DNA from: Elizabethkingia meningoseptica_A
GTDB lineage: Bacteria > Bacteroidota > Bacteroidia > Flavobacteriales > Weeksellaceae
Assembly (NCBI RefSeq): GCF_045762675.1
Contig: NZ_JBJDLK010000009.1
Coordinates: 62,001-126,000, forward strand
Direction: 5' to 3'
DNA length: 64,000 bases
Made by a program: the position numbers and the translations under genes. The notes under the pieces were generated by a model. It had not been told where the DNA came from. It did not search any database and worked only from the letters and a program-made list of their open reading frames with translations. Positions 51,141 to 59,893 of the stretch are shown in pieces (the first letter of the stretch is position 1; the number at the start of each line of letters is the position of its first letter).

Positions 51141-53681
51141 ATGGAATATCAATTCTCAAAAGGGATGAACCAAGTGTTCAACAATAGCCGTAATGAGGCC
51201 AAGAGACTGCAGAGTGAATTCCTCAATACTGAACATCTTTTATTGGGTATAATAAAGTCTGAAAACTCTTCCGCATACGCTATTCTTGAGGATTTCAATG
51301 CCGACTTAACACAAATAAGAAGAAAAATTGAAAGCCTTAATATAACCAGTAATAACCCCAATGCTATGGTAACGGAAAAAATTCCGTTAACCAAAATGGC
51401 TGATCAGGCTATTAAACGTGCTGCACTGGAATGCCGTCTTTACAAATCTTCGGAAGTAAATACAGTACACCTGCTGTTGGGAATTCTGTATAAAACTGAA
51501 GATCCGACCACAAATATCCTGGAGTCTTATGATATAGACTATCAGGCGGTTTCCAAACATTATAAATCGATGCTGAAAGAAAACGGAGATCTTCCTAAAA
51601 ATCAGGCATTCGATGATGATGATGATAAGGATGATGCCTTTAGCCAGATGAAGAAACCTACCGGAAATTTAGGAACAGGTAAAAGTAAAACACCGGTTCT
51701 GGATAACTTCGGGAGAGATCTTACAGGATTAGCAAGAGATGGTAAACTGGATCCGGTAATCGGCCGTGAAAAAGAAATTGAAAGGGTATCGCAGATTCTT
51801 TCCAGAAGAAAGAAAAACAATCCTCTTTTAATTGGTGAGCCGGGTGTAGGTAAATCAGCGATTGCTGAAGGTTTAGCATTAAGAATACACCAGAAAAAAG
51901 TTTCCCGTGTTTTATTTAATAAAAGAGTAATTACACTGGATCTGGCAAGCCTTGTAGCTGGAACCAAATACCGTGGGCAGTTTGAAGAAAGAATGAAAGC
52001 CATCATGTCTGAGCTGGAAAAAAACAGAGATGTTATCCTGTTTATCGATGAGCTTCATACCATTGTAGGTGCGGGAAGTTCTACAGGTTCACTGGATGCA
52101 TCGAATATGTTTAAGCCAGCATTGGCAAGAGGTGAAATTCAATGCATCGGGGCAACTACACTGGACGAATACCGTCAGTACATTGAAAAAGATGGTGCTT
52201 TAGAGCGTCGTTTCCAAAAAGTAATGGTAGAACCTACCACTATTGAGGAAAGTATCCAGATCCTTAATCAGATCAAAGATAAATACGAAGAATATCATAA
52301 TGTTACCTATACCGACGATGCAATCAAAGCTTGTGTTAATTTAACAGCGAGATACATTACCGATCGTTTCCTTCCGGACAAAGCAATTGATGCGCTGGAT
52401 GAAGCAGGATCCCGTGTATATATTAAGAATATGAAAGTTCCTACTGAAATTATCGAATATGAAAAAGCGATAGAAGAGGTAAAAGAACAAAAACAGAAAG
52501 CTGTAAAAGCGCAGGATTATCTTGAAGCCCGTAAACTGAAAGACGAAGAGGAACGTCTTCAGATTGAATTAAATCTTGCTCAGGAAAACTGGGATAAGGA
52601 AGTTAAGGAGAAAAAAGAGACCGTTACTGAAGAGAATGTTGCGGAAGTTGTATCAATGATGAGTGGTGTACCGGTAACAAAAGTTGGTAAAAATGAGCTT
52701 GATAAGCTTTCTCAAATGGATACCATGCTTAATGGTAAGGTTATCGGACAGGAAGATGCGGTACGTAAAGTTGTAAAAGCAATTCAGAGAAACCGTGCCG
52801 GACTGAAAGATCCGAACAGACCTATCGGAACATTTATCTTCCTGGGAACTACCGGTGTGGGTAAAACCGAGCTGGCGAAAGTAATGGCCCGTGAGCTTTT
52901 TGATTCTGATGAGGCATTAATCAGAATCGATATGAGTGAATACATGGAGAAATTTGCAGTCAGCAGATTGGTAGGTGCGCCTCCGGGATATGTAGGGTAT
53001 GAAGAAGGTGGCCAGCTTACCGAAGCGGTAAGAAGAAAACCTTATGCAGTTGTGCTTCTGGATGAGATTGAAAAAGCGCATCCGGATGTATTCAACATCC
53101 TGCTTCAGATTCTGGATGAGGGACATGTTACTGACAGCTTAGGCAGAAAAGTAGATTTCCGTAATACCATTATTATCCTTACTTCCAATATCGGAACCCG
53201 TGATCTGAAAGACTTCGGTGATGGTGTAGGATTTGGTACTTCAGCCAAAAAATCCACTTCTGACACAAGAGCAAGAAGTACAATTGAAAATGCACTTAAG
53301 AAAGCATTTGCTCCTGAGTTCCTGAACAGAATTGATGATATTATTATCTTTAATTCTCTTGAAAAAGATGATATTAAAAAAATCATCGGTCTGGAACTTG
53401 GTAAATTATACGACAGACTGGAAAAACTTGACTATCATGTTGAGCTTTCCGAAGAAGCAACTGACTTTATTGCAGAGAAAGGCTGGGATAAAGATTTTGG
53501 TGCCCGTCCGTTGAAACGTGCTATTCAAAAATACATCGAAGATTTACTTGCTGAAATGCTCGTGAATAAACAGATGAAAGAAGGCGATAAGATTACTTTA
53601 AAGCTTAATGAAGCCAAAGATGCTTTAGAAGCAGAAAAGACTCCTAAAAAGAAAGAAAAAGAGCCTAAGACCTCTTCTTAA
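51141..53681 (+). CDS. clpC: ATP-dependent Clp protease ATPase subunit ClpC
   Basis: The 846-residue protein has two N-terminal Clp repeats, the first AAA+ module with GEPGVGKSAIAEG and FIDELHTIVGAG, a middle coiled segment carrying a UVR-like motif (YLEARKLKDEEERL), and a second module with GTTGVGKTELAKVM and LLDEIEKAHPDVFN. The middle domain is short, which marks ClpC rather than ClpB. It unfolds proteins for ClpP. It has an acidic/Lys-rich C-terminus and its own terminator. Confidence 0.95.
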   Translation: MEYQFSKGMNQVFNNSRNEAKRLQSEFLNTEHLLLGIIKSENSSAYAILEDFNADLTQIRRKIESLNITSNNPNAMVTEKIPLTKMADQAIKRAALECRLYKSSEVNTVHLLLGILYKTEDPTTNILESYDIDYQAVSKHYKSMLKENGDLPKNQAFDDDDDKDDAFSQMKKPTGNLGTGKSKTPVLDNFGRDLTGLARDGKLDPVIGREKEIERVSQILSRRKKNNPLLIGEPGVGKSAIAEGLALRIHQKKVSRVLFNKRVITLDLASLVAGTKYRGQFEERMKAIMSELEKNRDVILFIDELHTIVGAGSSTGSLDASNMFKPALARGEIQCIGATTLDEYRQYIEKDGALERRFQKVMVEPTTIEESIQILNQIKDKYEEYHNVTYTDDAIKACVNLTARYITDRFLPDKAIDALDEAGSRVYIKNMKVPTEIIEYEKAIEEVKEQKQKAVKAQDYLEARKLKDEEERLQIELNLAQENWDKEVKEKKETVTEENVAEVVSMMSGVPVTKVGKNELDKLSQMDTMLNGKVIGQEDAVRKVVKAIQRNRAGLKDPNRPIGTFIFLGTTGVGKTELAKVMARELFDSDEALIRIDMSEYMEKFAVSRLVGAPPGYVGYEEGGQLTEAVRRKPYAVVLLDEIEKAHPDVFNILLQILDEGHVTDSLGRKVDFRNTIIILTSNIGTRDLKDFGDGVGFGTSAKKSTSDTRARSTIENALKKAFAPEFLNRIDDIIIFNSLEKDDIKKIIGLELGKLYDRLEKLDYHVELSEEATDFIAEKGWDKDFGARPLKRAIQKYIEDLLAEMLVNKQMKEGDKITLKLNEAKDALEAEKTPKKKEKEPKTSS

Positions 53682-53686
53682 TGAAT

Positions 53687-53725
53687 AAAAAACTCCTTCT
53701 GAAAATTCAGAGGGAGTTTTATTTT
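53687..53725 (+). terminator. Terminator of clpC
   Basis: AAAACTCCTTCTGAA and TTCAGAGGGAGTTTT form a 15-bp stem with one G-T pair and a short loop, followed by ATTTTA. Confidence 0.87.
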
Positions 53726-53755
53726 AATTATGTGCTATTTCATAATTACTAAATA

Positions 53756-54526
53756 TTACTCCAGGTCTAGCTTTGGAGAACTATTATATTTTTCCTTTGC
53801 TTTATTTATCCAGTCCGTCCTCTCTTTGGCTGTTTCAAAACTAACAATTTGTGATGTACCATATACATTAGCATTATATCTGATAGTCTTTAACTTTTCT
53901 TTTGAAGTTCTGCTTATTCTTTTTAAATCCGGTAGTAAAATCTGTTTGTTTTTCTTTTTAAACTGGGTCAATTGAAAATAGTAGTCTTGCTTATCATCAT
54001 AAAGAAGATACACGAAACCTGGCAGTCCGGTAAATTTATAGGGTGAAAAATTTAATGCCAGATCTTCAGCATACCACGCAATCCATTTTCTGCCAAAAGC
54101 AAAACATTCTGCTTTTCGTAATGTAGTATTGTTATAAATTTTCTTGTCTTTTAGTATTGACCATTTTATATCAGGGCGTTCACTATAAGTATATTTTTTC
54201 CCAATTACATTTTCCAAAACATTTAAATGTCCAGACTGATTAATTACTTCCTCATTAAATGCTGAATTATATTTAAGCTGTCCCATTACATCATCATTAT
54301 TAATCCTACCAGACCTTTTAAGCGAATCCAGTACATAATTATTTGTACCTATAAAATAACTTACATTCTTTTTACTATTTATAAACAAAAGAAATTGTTC
54401 TTCATTTTTCATTTTGTTTATTGGATAAGTTAAATTATATGATGCAACGTAATCGAATTTTTCTTTTTGACAATATAACACTATCGAAGCATGCAATAAT
54501 ATATATAAAATGAGTTTATTTTTCAT
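53756..54526 (-). CDS. GLPGLI-family protein
   Basis: The ATG at 54526 gives 256 residues with a signal peptide (MKNKLILYILLHASIVLYC). The named motif appears as YKFTGLPGFVYLLYDD near residue 175. It is otherwise rich in Lys, Asn and aromatic residues. Proteins of this Bacteroidota-specific family are exported and have no known function. It lies 51 bases downstream of a small Cys peptide gene on the same strand, and the two are probably co-transcribed. Confidence 0.87.
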   Translation of the reverse strand: MKNKLILYILLHASIVLYCQKEKFDYVASYNLTYPINKMKNEEQFLLFINSKKNVSYFIGTNNYVLDSLKRSGRINNDDVMGQLKYNSAFNEEVINQSGHLNVLENVIGKKYTYSERPDIKWSILKDKKIYNNTTLRKAECFAFGRKWIAWYAEDLALNFSPYKFTGLPGFVYLLYDDKQDYYFQLTQFKKKNKQILLPDLKRISRTSKEKLKTIRYNANVYGTSQIVSFETAKERTDWINKAKEKYNSSPKLDLE

Positions 54527-54577
54527 ACTATATAAAAGGGCAGCATTTAAGCTGCCCATGTATTTAAGTTCATTACA

Positions 54578-54784
54578 TTATAATGTTAAAACTATCTTTG
54601 CAGGTCTAACTCCACATTCGTTATAATTTACCTGACTTACCACTGCTTTAACCTGATCAACAGTTGCACTATCAGAAATTTCTTTTGTAACTGTTGTTCC
54701 ACAAGAAGTTGAAATCGTCCAAGTAGCAGCAAAGATTTGTCCTGCTCCTAATAGGATTGCTGAGAATAAAAATAATTTTTTCAT
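54578..54784 (-). CDS. Small secreted two-Cys peptide
   Basis: A 68-residue protein with a strong signal peptide (MKKLFLFSAILLGAGQIFA). The mature part is about 49 residues with two Cys, a beta-like TWTISTSCGTTVTKEI start and the end RPAKIVLTL. The two Cys could form one disulfide. No family was recognised. It lies upstream of the GLPGLI gene; a perfect palindrome sits 41 bases before its start. Confidence 0.72.
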   Translation of the reverse strand: MKKLFLFSAILLGAGQIFAATWTISTSCGTTVTKEISDSATVDQVKAVVSQVNYNECGVRPAKIVLTL

Positions 54785-55155
54785 TTTAAATTAATTTTCA
54801 TTGTTAAACATATTAGTAATTGGGTATGACGTCATATCGATTAAAAAATAAATTCGCGACTTTATTTTTTTTAATCCACAAGTTAAATTTACATACATAA
54901 ATCAATGAAAACTAATTAATTTAGTTAAATTTTAATTATGTTAACCATATTTTTCAATAAATAAATTACATGAAAACATTGTTTACAGTAATTAATTATG
55001 ACAAATCTTATCTCTGGAATTTTACAACAAATTAGAAATGATAAAATATGATTTACTATGGGAAGGTGAATATTATAAAGAATATCTAACCAATATGAGG
55101 AAGATAACAAAAAAAATTATAAAATTATATACGGAAGAAAGAAATGAATAAATAA
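54785..55155. other. AT-rich intergenic region, 371 bases
   Basis: Markedly AT-rich. It contains a 12-bp palindrome (54825-54836) and a plus-strand frame of 37 codons (55038-55151). The frame has no promoter-like or ribosome-binding sequence and is described as a finding only. Nothing else is seen. Confidence 0.55.
54825..54836. promoter_or_regulatory. Perfect palindrome TATGACGTCATA
   Basis: A 12-bp perfect inverted repeat, 41 bases upstream of the start of the secreted Cys peptide gene. Its size and position suit a dimeric regulator site. Which protein would bind is unknown. Confidence 0.45.
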
Positions 55156-56670
55156 TTATCTATTCATTTCTAAAAGCGGGTCTATGTACTCCCGCGTATT
55201 GCTTAGTCGTGGTACTTTATTCTGTCCGCCTAATTTTCCCCTGCAGTTCATCCAGTCATAAAACAGGTTGGACCTGCCAATATGGATAACAGGCGATTTA
55301 AGTGTAATGTTATTGTAGCGCTTGGCTTCGTAATCTGAATTGATGGTTTTCAGAGTATCATCAAAAATCTTTGCGAAGGCTGACATTTCGCCAGGTCTGC
55401 GGGAAAATTCTATAATCCATTCATGAGCCCCGGATTCATTATCTTTCATATATACCGGTGCACCTGTGTAATCTACAATCTCAGCATTGGTATATTCACA
55501 AGCTTTTTTCAGCGCGACTTCAACATTATCAATCATCAGTTCTTCACCGAAGGTATTGATATAATGTTTCGTTCTTCCTGAAACTTTTACCCTGTACGGA
55601 TTAGTAGAAGTAAACTTAACAGTATCTCCTATCAGGTAACGCCATAACCCGCCGTTAGTCGTAAGAACCATTGCATAATTCTTTCCTATTTCCACATCTT
55701 CTAAAGTGATGGTTTTCGGATGGGATTCTCCAAAATGCTCCATTGGAATAAACTCATAGAAAATACCATAGTCCAGCATGAGCAGCATATCATCTGCTCC
55801 GGATCTGTCCTGAATCCCAAAGAACCCTTCAGAAGCATTATAGATTTCATAGTAATTGATTTCCTTACCCATCAGCTTTTTATACTGGTCCTGATAAGGT
55901 ATAAAGCTTATTCCGCCGTGAAAGAAAACTTCCAGATTAGGCCACAGACTGCCTATGCTATCAGCATTTGTTTCTTTTAGTAATCTTTGCAGCAACACCA
56001 TCATCCAGCTTGGTACTCCCGTAAGACTGCCTACATCCTGGTTTCTCACTTCATTAATAATTGCCTTCAGCTTAGTTTCCCACTCTCCCATCAAGGATAC
56101 TTTACGGCTTGGTGTATTAATCACCTCAACCCAGTACGGGAGATTTTCGATAAGGATTGCCGACAGGTCACCAAATTTTGTATTGAAATCCTGATACATT
56201 TCAGAACTTCCGCCTAAACGCAGATTTTTGTGCTGGAAAAGTTCAGACTCCGGATGGTTATTTACATACAATGCAATAAGGTCTTTTCCTGCTTTGTAGT
56301 GGCATTCTTCGAGGCTTTCTTCTGTAATAGGGATAAATTTACTTTTGGCATTTGTTGTCCCTGAAGATTTAGCAAAACGTTTAATCTGGCCGGGCCATAT
56401 CACATCAGAAACTCCCTGACGTGCTTTTTCAATATAGGGTTCAAAATCTTCATAACTTACAATCGGAACCTGATTCTGAAAATCGTGGAGACTCGAAATA
56501 CTTTTAAATCCGTGTTTTAATCCATACTCTGTGTCTTCTGCCATAAAGAGTTGTGAGAAAAGGACTCCTTTCTGTATTTCGTAAGGATGAGCAATAAAGC
56601 GCTCTATCTGGTCTATTCTTCTCCCAATGAACCAGTTTACCACAGAGTTGAAAAGCGACTTTGTTGCCAT
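55156..56670 (-). CDS. GH3-family acyl-adenylate/amide synthetase-like protein
   Basis: The 504-residue protein has the GH3 pattern: KSSGTTNAKSKFIPIT (ATP-binding motif), YNASEGFFGIQDRSG, LTTNGGLWRYLIGDTVKF and SGRTKHYINTFGEELM. In plants GH3 enzymes join amino acids to auxin or jasmonate through an adenylate. Bacterial members are unassigned; an acyl-amino-acid ligase role is plausible. It is a single gene with a -7 box 28 bases upstream. Confidence 0.92.
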   Translation of the reverse strand: MATKSLFNSVVNWFIGRRIDQIERFIAHPYEIQKGVLFSQLFMAEDTEYGLKHGFKSISSLHDFQNQVPIVSYEDFEPYIEKARQGVSDVIWPGQIKRFAKSSGTTNAKSKFIPITEESLEECHYKAGKDLIALYVNNHPESELFQHKNLRLGGSSEMYQDFNTKFGDLSAILIENLPYWVEVINTPSRKVSLMGEWETKLKAIINEVRNQDVGSLTGVPSWMMVLLQRLLKETNADSIGSLWPNLEVFFHGGISFIPYQDQYKKLMGKEINYYEIYNASEGFFGIQDRSGADDMLLMLDYGIFYEFIPMEHFGESHPKTITLEDVEIGKNYAMVLTTNGGLWRYLIGDTVKFTSTNPYRVKVSGRTKHYINTFGEELMIDNVEVALKKACEYTNAEIVDYTGAPVYMKDNESGAHEWIIEFSRRPGEMSAFAKIFDDTLKTINSDYEAKRYNNITLKSPVIHIGRSNLFYDWMNCRGKLGGQNKVPRLSNTREYIDPLLEMNR

Positions 56671-56697
56671 ATAAAATGCCTAAAAAACAAATATAAT

Positions 56698-56705
56698 ATT
56701 TTTTA
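56698..56705 (-). promoter_or_regulatory. Candidate -7 box for the GH3 gene
   Basis: The minus strand reads TATATTTG, 28 bases before the ATG at 56670. No TTG at the usual distance. Confidence 0.45.
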
Positions 56706-56782
56706 GCTTTGATATGGTTCTTTTCGCATAGAAAAAGCCATCCCGAAAAGAGATGGCTTCAATTTATTCCTGTTATAAAGGA

Positions 56783-57193
56783 TTAACAATATTCATTGTA
56801 AGCAGCCTGAAGGTTTGCAGCAATAGCACCAGCAGGATTTCCTTCAATATGATGACGCTCTAACATGTGTACAAGCTCACCATCTTTAAATAAAGCTACA
56901 GCCGGAGATGAAGGCGGGAATGGTGCTAAAAGCTTTCTTGCTTCTGCTACCGCTTCTGTATCATATCCTGCAAAAGCAGTTGTTAAATGATCAGGTTTTT
57001 TATCTCCTGTCAAAGACTCTAAAACACCAGGTCTTGCAGCTCCAGCTGCACAACCGCATACAGAATTAATTACCAGTAAGGTTGTCCCTTGTTGTTTTAT
57101 AGCTTGATCTACTGCTTCCGGAGTAGTAAGATCTTCGAATCCGTTATTGGTAAGTTCTGCCTTCATTGGCAATACTAAATCTGATGGATACAT
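56783..57193 (-). CDS. BrxA/BrxB-type bacilliredoxin
   Basis: The ATG at 57193 gives 136 residues starting MYPSDLVLPMKAELTNNGFEDL, the usual start of this family. The active site is VCGCAAGAARPG (CGC). The C-terminus has VALFKDGELVHMLERHHIEG. In bacilli such proteins remove bacillithiol from oxidised proteins; the thiol used in Bacteroidota may be bacillithiol as well. It is a single gene with a promoter upstream. Confidence 0.93.
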   Translation of the reverse strand: MYPSDLVLPMKAELTNNGFEDLTTPEAVDQAIKQQGTTLLVINSVCGCAAGAARPGVLESLTGDKKPDHLTTAFAGYDTEAVAEARKLLAPFPPSSPAVALFKDGELVHMLERHHIEGNPAGAIAANLQAAYNEYC

Positions 57194-57230
57194 AACTTTT
57201 ACTTTTTTATAATAATTGAAATATCTCATA

Positions 57231-57261
57231 CAAAAGTAAACATATTTTACGGATGTATCAA
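57231..57261 (-). promoter_or_regulatory. Promoter for the bacilliredoxin gene
   Basis: On the minus strand TTG (57259-57261), 20 bases, TACTTTTG (57231-57238), 38 bases before the ATG at 57193. It supports the short start for that gene. Confidence 0.6.
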
Positions 57262-57273
57262 TACACTGCATCT

Positions 57274-57480
57274 ATGAAAAATATGTTTAATAATAATCGG
57301 GCAGAATGGCAGAAAAAAACCCAGAACCAACTCGTAGTTCCGGGTTTAAATCAAACCGATATACAGATTAATGATATCTCTAAATTAGAGGTTAGAAATT
57401 GTAAGACAGAAGTTCAGATCAGAAATGATAAACAAGAAAATCTTGTATTACATTTCGGATATCTCCCGTCAAATATCTAA
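57274..57480 (+). CDS. Small hypothetical protein
   Basis: From the ATG at 57274 the product is 68 residues, soluble, rich in Asn, Gln and Lys, ending HFGYLPSNI. An earlier ATG at 57253 is in frame but lies within the divergent promoter. It converges on the YqeY gene with a 4-base overlap of stops. No family is recognised; it may be a lineage-specific gene. Confidence 0.5.
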   Translation: MKNMFNNNRAEWQKKTQNQLVVPGLNQTDIQINDISKLEVRNCKTEVQIRNDKQENLVLHFGYLPSNI

Positions 57481-57923
57481 CTCAATAGTTTCTTAGCCAT
57501 TTCAGAAATGCTTTTTCCGTCGGATTTACCAGCTAAGGTTTTAGAAGCCAATCCCATTACTTTACCCAAATCTTTTGTACCTTCAGCACCTGTTTCAGTA
57601 ATGATATTTTTAATTTCTGCTTCCAGTTCATCAGGACTTAACTGTGCCGGTAAAAATTTCTCGATCACTTTTATCTGAGCTTCTTCTACTTCAGCAAGAT
57701 CCTGACGATTCTGAGCATTAAACTGCTCCATAGAATCTTTACGTTGTTTTACCATCCTTTGCAGAATAGCAATTTCCTGTTCTGGTGAAACATCGGCACC
57801 TTTACCGTCTGTTTTCACCAGGATTATTTGTGCTTTAACGGCACGCAATGCATCCAGAGCGACTTTGTCTTTCTCTTTCATAGCCGTCTTCATTGCGTCC
57901 ATTATTTGTGCTTCTAAATTCAT
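57477..57923 (-). CDS. GatB/YqeY-domain protein
   Basis: The 148-residue protein is a single YqeY domain: MDAMKTAMKEKDKVALDALRAVKAQI, QRMVKQRKDSMEQF, EKFLPAQLSPDELEAEI and the C-terminal LGKVMGLASKTLAGKSDG. The same fold is found as the tail of GatB, where it contacts tRNA. A free-standing role is unknown. It lies downstream of ftsZ on the same strand, separated by an inverted repeat. Confidence 0.93.
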   Translation of the reverse strand: MNLEAQIMDAMKTAMKEKDKVALDALRAVKAQIILVKTDGKGADVSPEQEIAILQRMVKQRKDSMEQFNAQNRQDLAEVEEAQIKVIEKFLPAQLSPDELEAEIKNIITETGAEGTKDLGKVMGLASKTLAGKSDGKSISEMAKKLLS

Positions 57924-57935
57924 CTTATTTCAAAT

Positions 57936-58013
57936 TAACAATGTAACAATATAACAGTTTTCCAATAATGGCTCACAGGGAGGTTGTTACATTGGTACAT
58001 TTCTACATTGTTA
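57936..58013. repeat. AACAATGTA-type intergenic inverted repeat
   Basis: TAACAATGTA (57936-57945) is inverted as TACATTGTTA (58004-58013), with inner repeats of the word (GTAACAAT on the left, TGTTACATTG and GTACATT on the right). The same word makes the stem after thiL at 11365-11408. It fills the gap between ftsZ and YqeY. Confidence 0.6.
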
Positions 58014-58019
58014 TACTAT

Positions 58020-59828
58020 TTAGTCTACATCTTTATTTAAGAAACGGTTCTCACGAAGATTCATCTGACCTTTATCTTCTGAAAAGAATGAATTAATAGT
58101 GTGATCTGAAGCATTATCTCCGTCGATATTAATATTCTTTCTTTTAAATGCCGGAATTGTTTCAAAAGCATTTTCTGCTTCTGTATTCATGAATCTGGAG
58201 TTGAACTCTTTTAGTTTATTACGACGCTCTTCAATTTTTAACTGATTCTCATTTAGCGGAGTTTTGTCAACAATTTTGATTTCTTCCTCGTAAGGTTTAT
58301 CAATAATTGTAATCTGATCTTCAACCTCAGCTATAGGTTCTTCAACGATAGAAGGAGCAACTTCATTAACCACGATATCTTCAACCTTATCCTGTACTGC
58401 TTCCGGTTCAACTTCAGAGATATTGAACGTAAAAGCTACAGGCTTTTCTTCCTCAAATAATTCTCCGTTGAACTGAAAATCCTGACTTGATTCTTCAGTT
58501 ATATTTTCCCCGTCTGTAAAAGAAAACAAATTGAAGTCATTATGATCATTTTCCAGCTTCCAGCTCTGTTCTCCAAAGTTTTCTTCTTCGTTTTCCAAGA
58601 ACTGAATTTCTGTTGGAGTTTCTTCCGCAAAGAACTGTGCTCTGTCTGCCAGTCTTTCTGCAGAATTTATTGGGAAGTCCGGTCTTGGAGTATCATCCTC
58701 ATCATCCAGACGGAAAAGGTCTTTTCCAGGTCCTGAAGCTATATCTTCGGATGTTTTAAATGGAGACTCTCTCTTAACCTGTGAAGCTCCTTTATCTTCT
58801 GAAAGACTGTGTACAATTTTCTCTGTTGGTCCTGCATACTTCTGGTGCTCTTTAGCAAATCCGGTAGCAATAACCAATACACTTACAGAATCTCCAAGTT
58901 CCTCATCGGCACCTACCCCAAAGATAATATCCGCTGTATGTCCTGCTTCTTTCTGAATGTGGTCCATAATGATACCGATTTCATCCATCGTAACTTCTTC
59001 GTTACCACTTCTGATCAATAACAATACGTTTTTAGCACCTGTGATCTTATTATCATTCAATAATGGAGAATCTAAAGCTTTCTTCACAGCTTCTTCTGCC
59101 TTGTTCTCTCCGGATGCAACACCGTTAGACATCAATGCTGTACCGCTGTTCTGAAGCACAGATTTAGCATCACGGAAGTCAATATTTACATCGAAATAAC
59201 CTGTAATAACTTCTGCCATTCCTTTTGCGGCATTGGTTAATACCTCATCGGCTTTTGCAAAACCCGATTTAAAGCCAAGGTTACCGAACTGTTGACGAAG
59301 TTTATCGTTATTGATTACAATTAGTGAATCAACATTGTTACGTAGTTTTTCAAGTCCCAGTTCTGCCTGATCTAACCTTCTTCTGCCTTCGAAACTAAAA
59401 GGAATAGTAACAATCCCTACGGTAAGGATTCCCATTTCTTTTGCAACTTTAGCTATTACGGGAGCCGCACCAGTGCCGGTACCACCACCCATTCCAGCAG
59501 TAATAAATACCATTTTGGTGTTCTGTCCCATTGAAGCTTTAATATCATCAATACTTTCAATAGCTGCTTTTTCACCAACTTCAGGATCTGCTCCGGCACC
59601 AAGTCCTTCCGTCATTGTAACGCCTAGTTGTACTTTATTGGCTACGGGATTATTATCTAATGTTTGGGCATCGGTATTGCAAATGACGAAGTCTACTCCA
59701 TGAATCCCTCTCTCGTACATGTGCTTCAGAGCGTTGTTACCACCTCCTCCGACACCGATAACTTTTATAATTGATGAATTTCCTTTTGGTAAGTCAAACT
59801 GAAATCCTTGAACACTTGTATTTTCCAT
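58020..59828 (-). CDS. ftsZ: Cell division protein FtsZ with long C-terminal extension
   Basis: The 602-residue protein has the tubulin-like GTPase core with GGGGNNALKHM and GGGTGTGAAPVIA in the first 120 residues. Core length is normal (to about residue 330). A long acidic linker follows and contains, near residue 560, FETIPAFKRK, the C-terminal peptide that binds FtsA, so the protein continues about 40 residues beyond that. FtsZ forms the division ring. It follows ftsA by 65 bases. Confidence 0.97.
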   Translation of the reverse strand: MENTSVQGFQFDLPKGNSSIIKVIGVGGGGNNALKHMYERGIHGVDFVICNTDAQTLDNNPVANKVQLGVTMTEGLGAGADPEVGEKAAIESIDDIKASMGQNTKMVFITAGMGGGTGTGAAPVIAKVAKEMGILTVGIVTIPFSFEGRRRLDQAELGLEKLRNNVDSLIVINNDKLRQQFGNLGFKSGFAKADEVLTNAAKGMAEVITGYFDVNIDFRDAKSVLQNSGTALMSNGVASGENKAEEAVKKALDSPLLNDNKITGAKNVLLLIRSGNEEVTMDEIGIIMDHIQKEAGHTADIIFGVGADEELGDSVSVLVIATGFAKEHQKYAGPTEKIVHSLSEDKGASQVKRESPFKTSEDIASGPGKDLFRLDDEDDTPRPDFPINSAERLADRAQFFAEETPTEIQFLENEEENFGEQSWKLENDHNDFNLFSFTDGENITEESSQDFQFNGELFEEEKPVAFTFNISEVEPEAVQDKVEDIVVNEVAPSIVEEPIAEVEDQITIIDKPYEEEIKIVDKTPLNENQLKIEERRNKLKEFNSRFMNTEAENAFETIPAFKRKNINIDGDNASDHTINSFFSEDKGQMNLRENRFLNKDVD

Positions 59829-59893
59829 TCGTTTATTTCGTTTATATAATGGCTTGCAAAATTTAGCAAACTTTAGTAATATTTCATAAAAAA

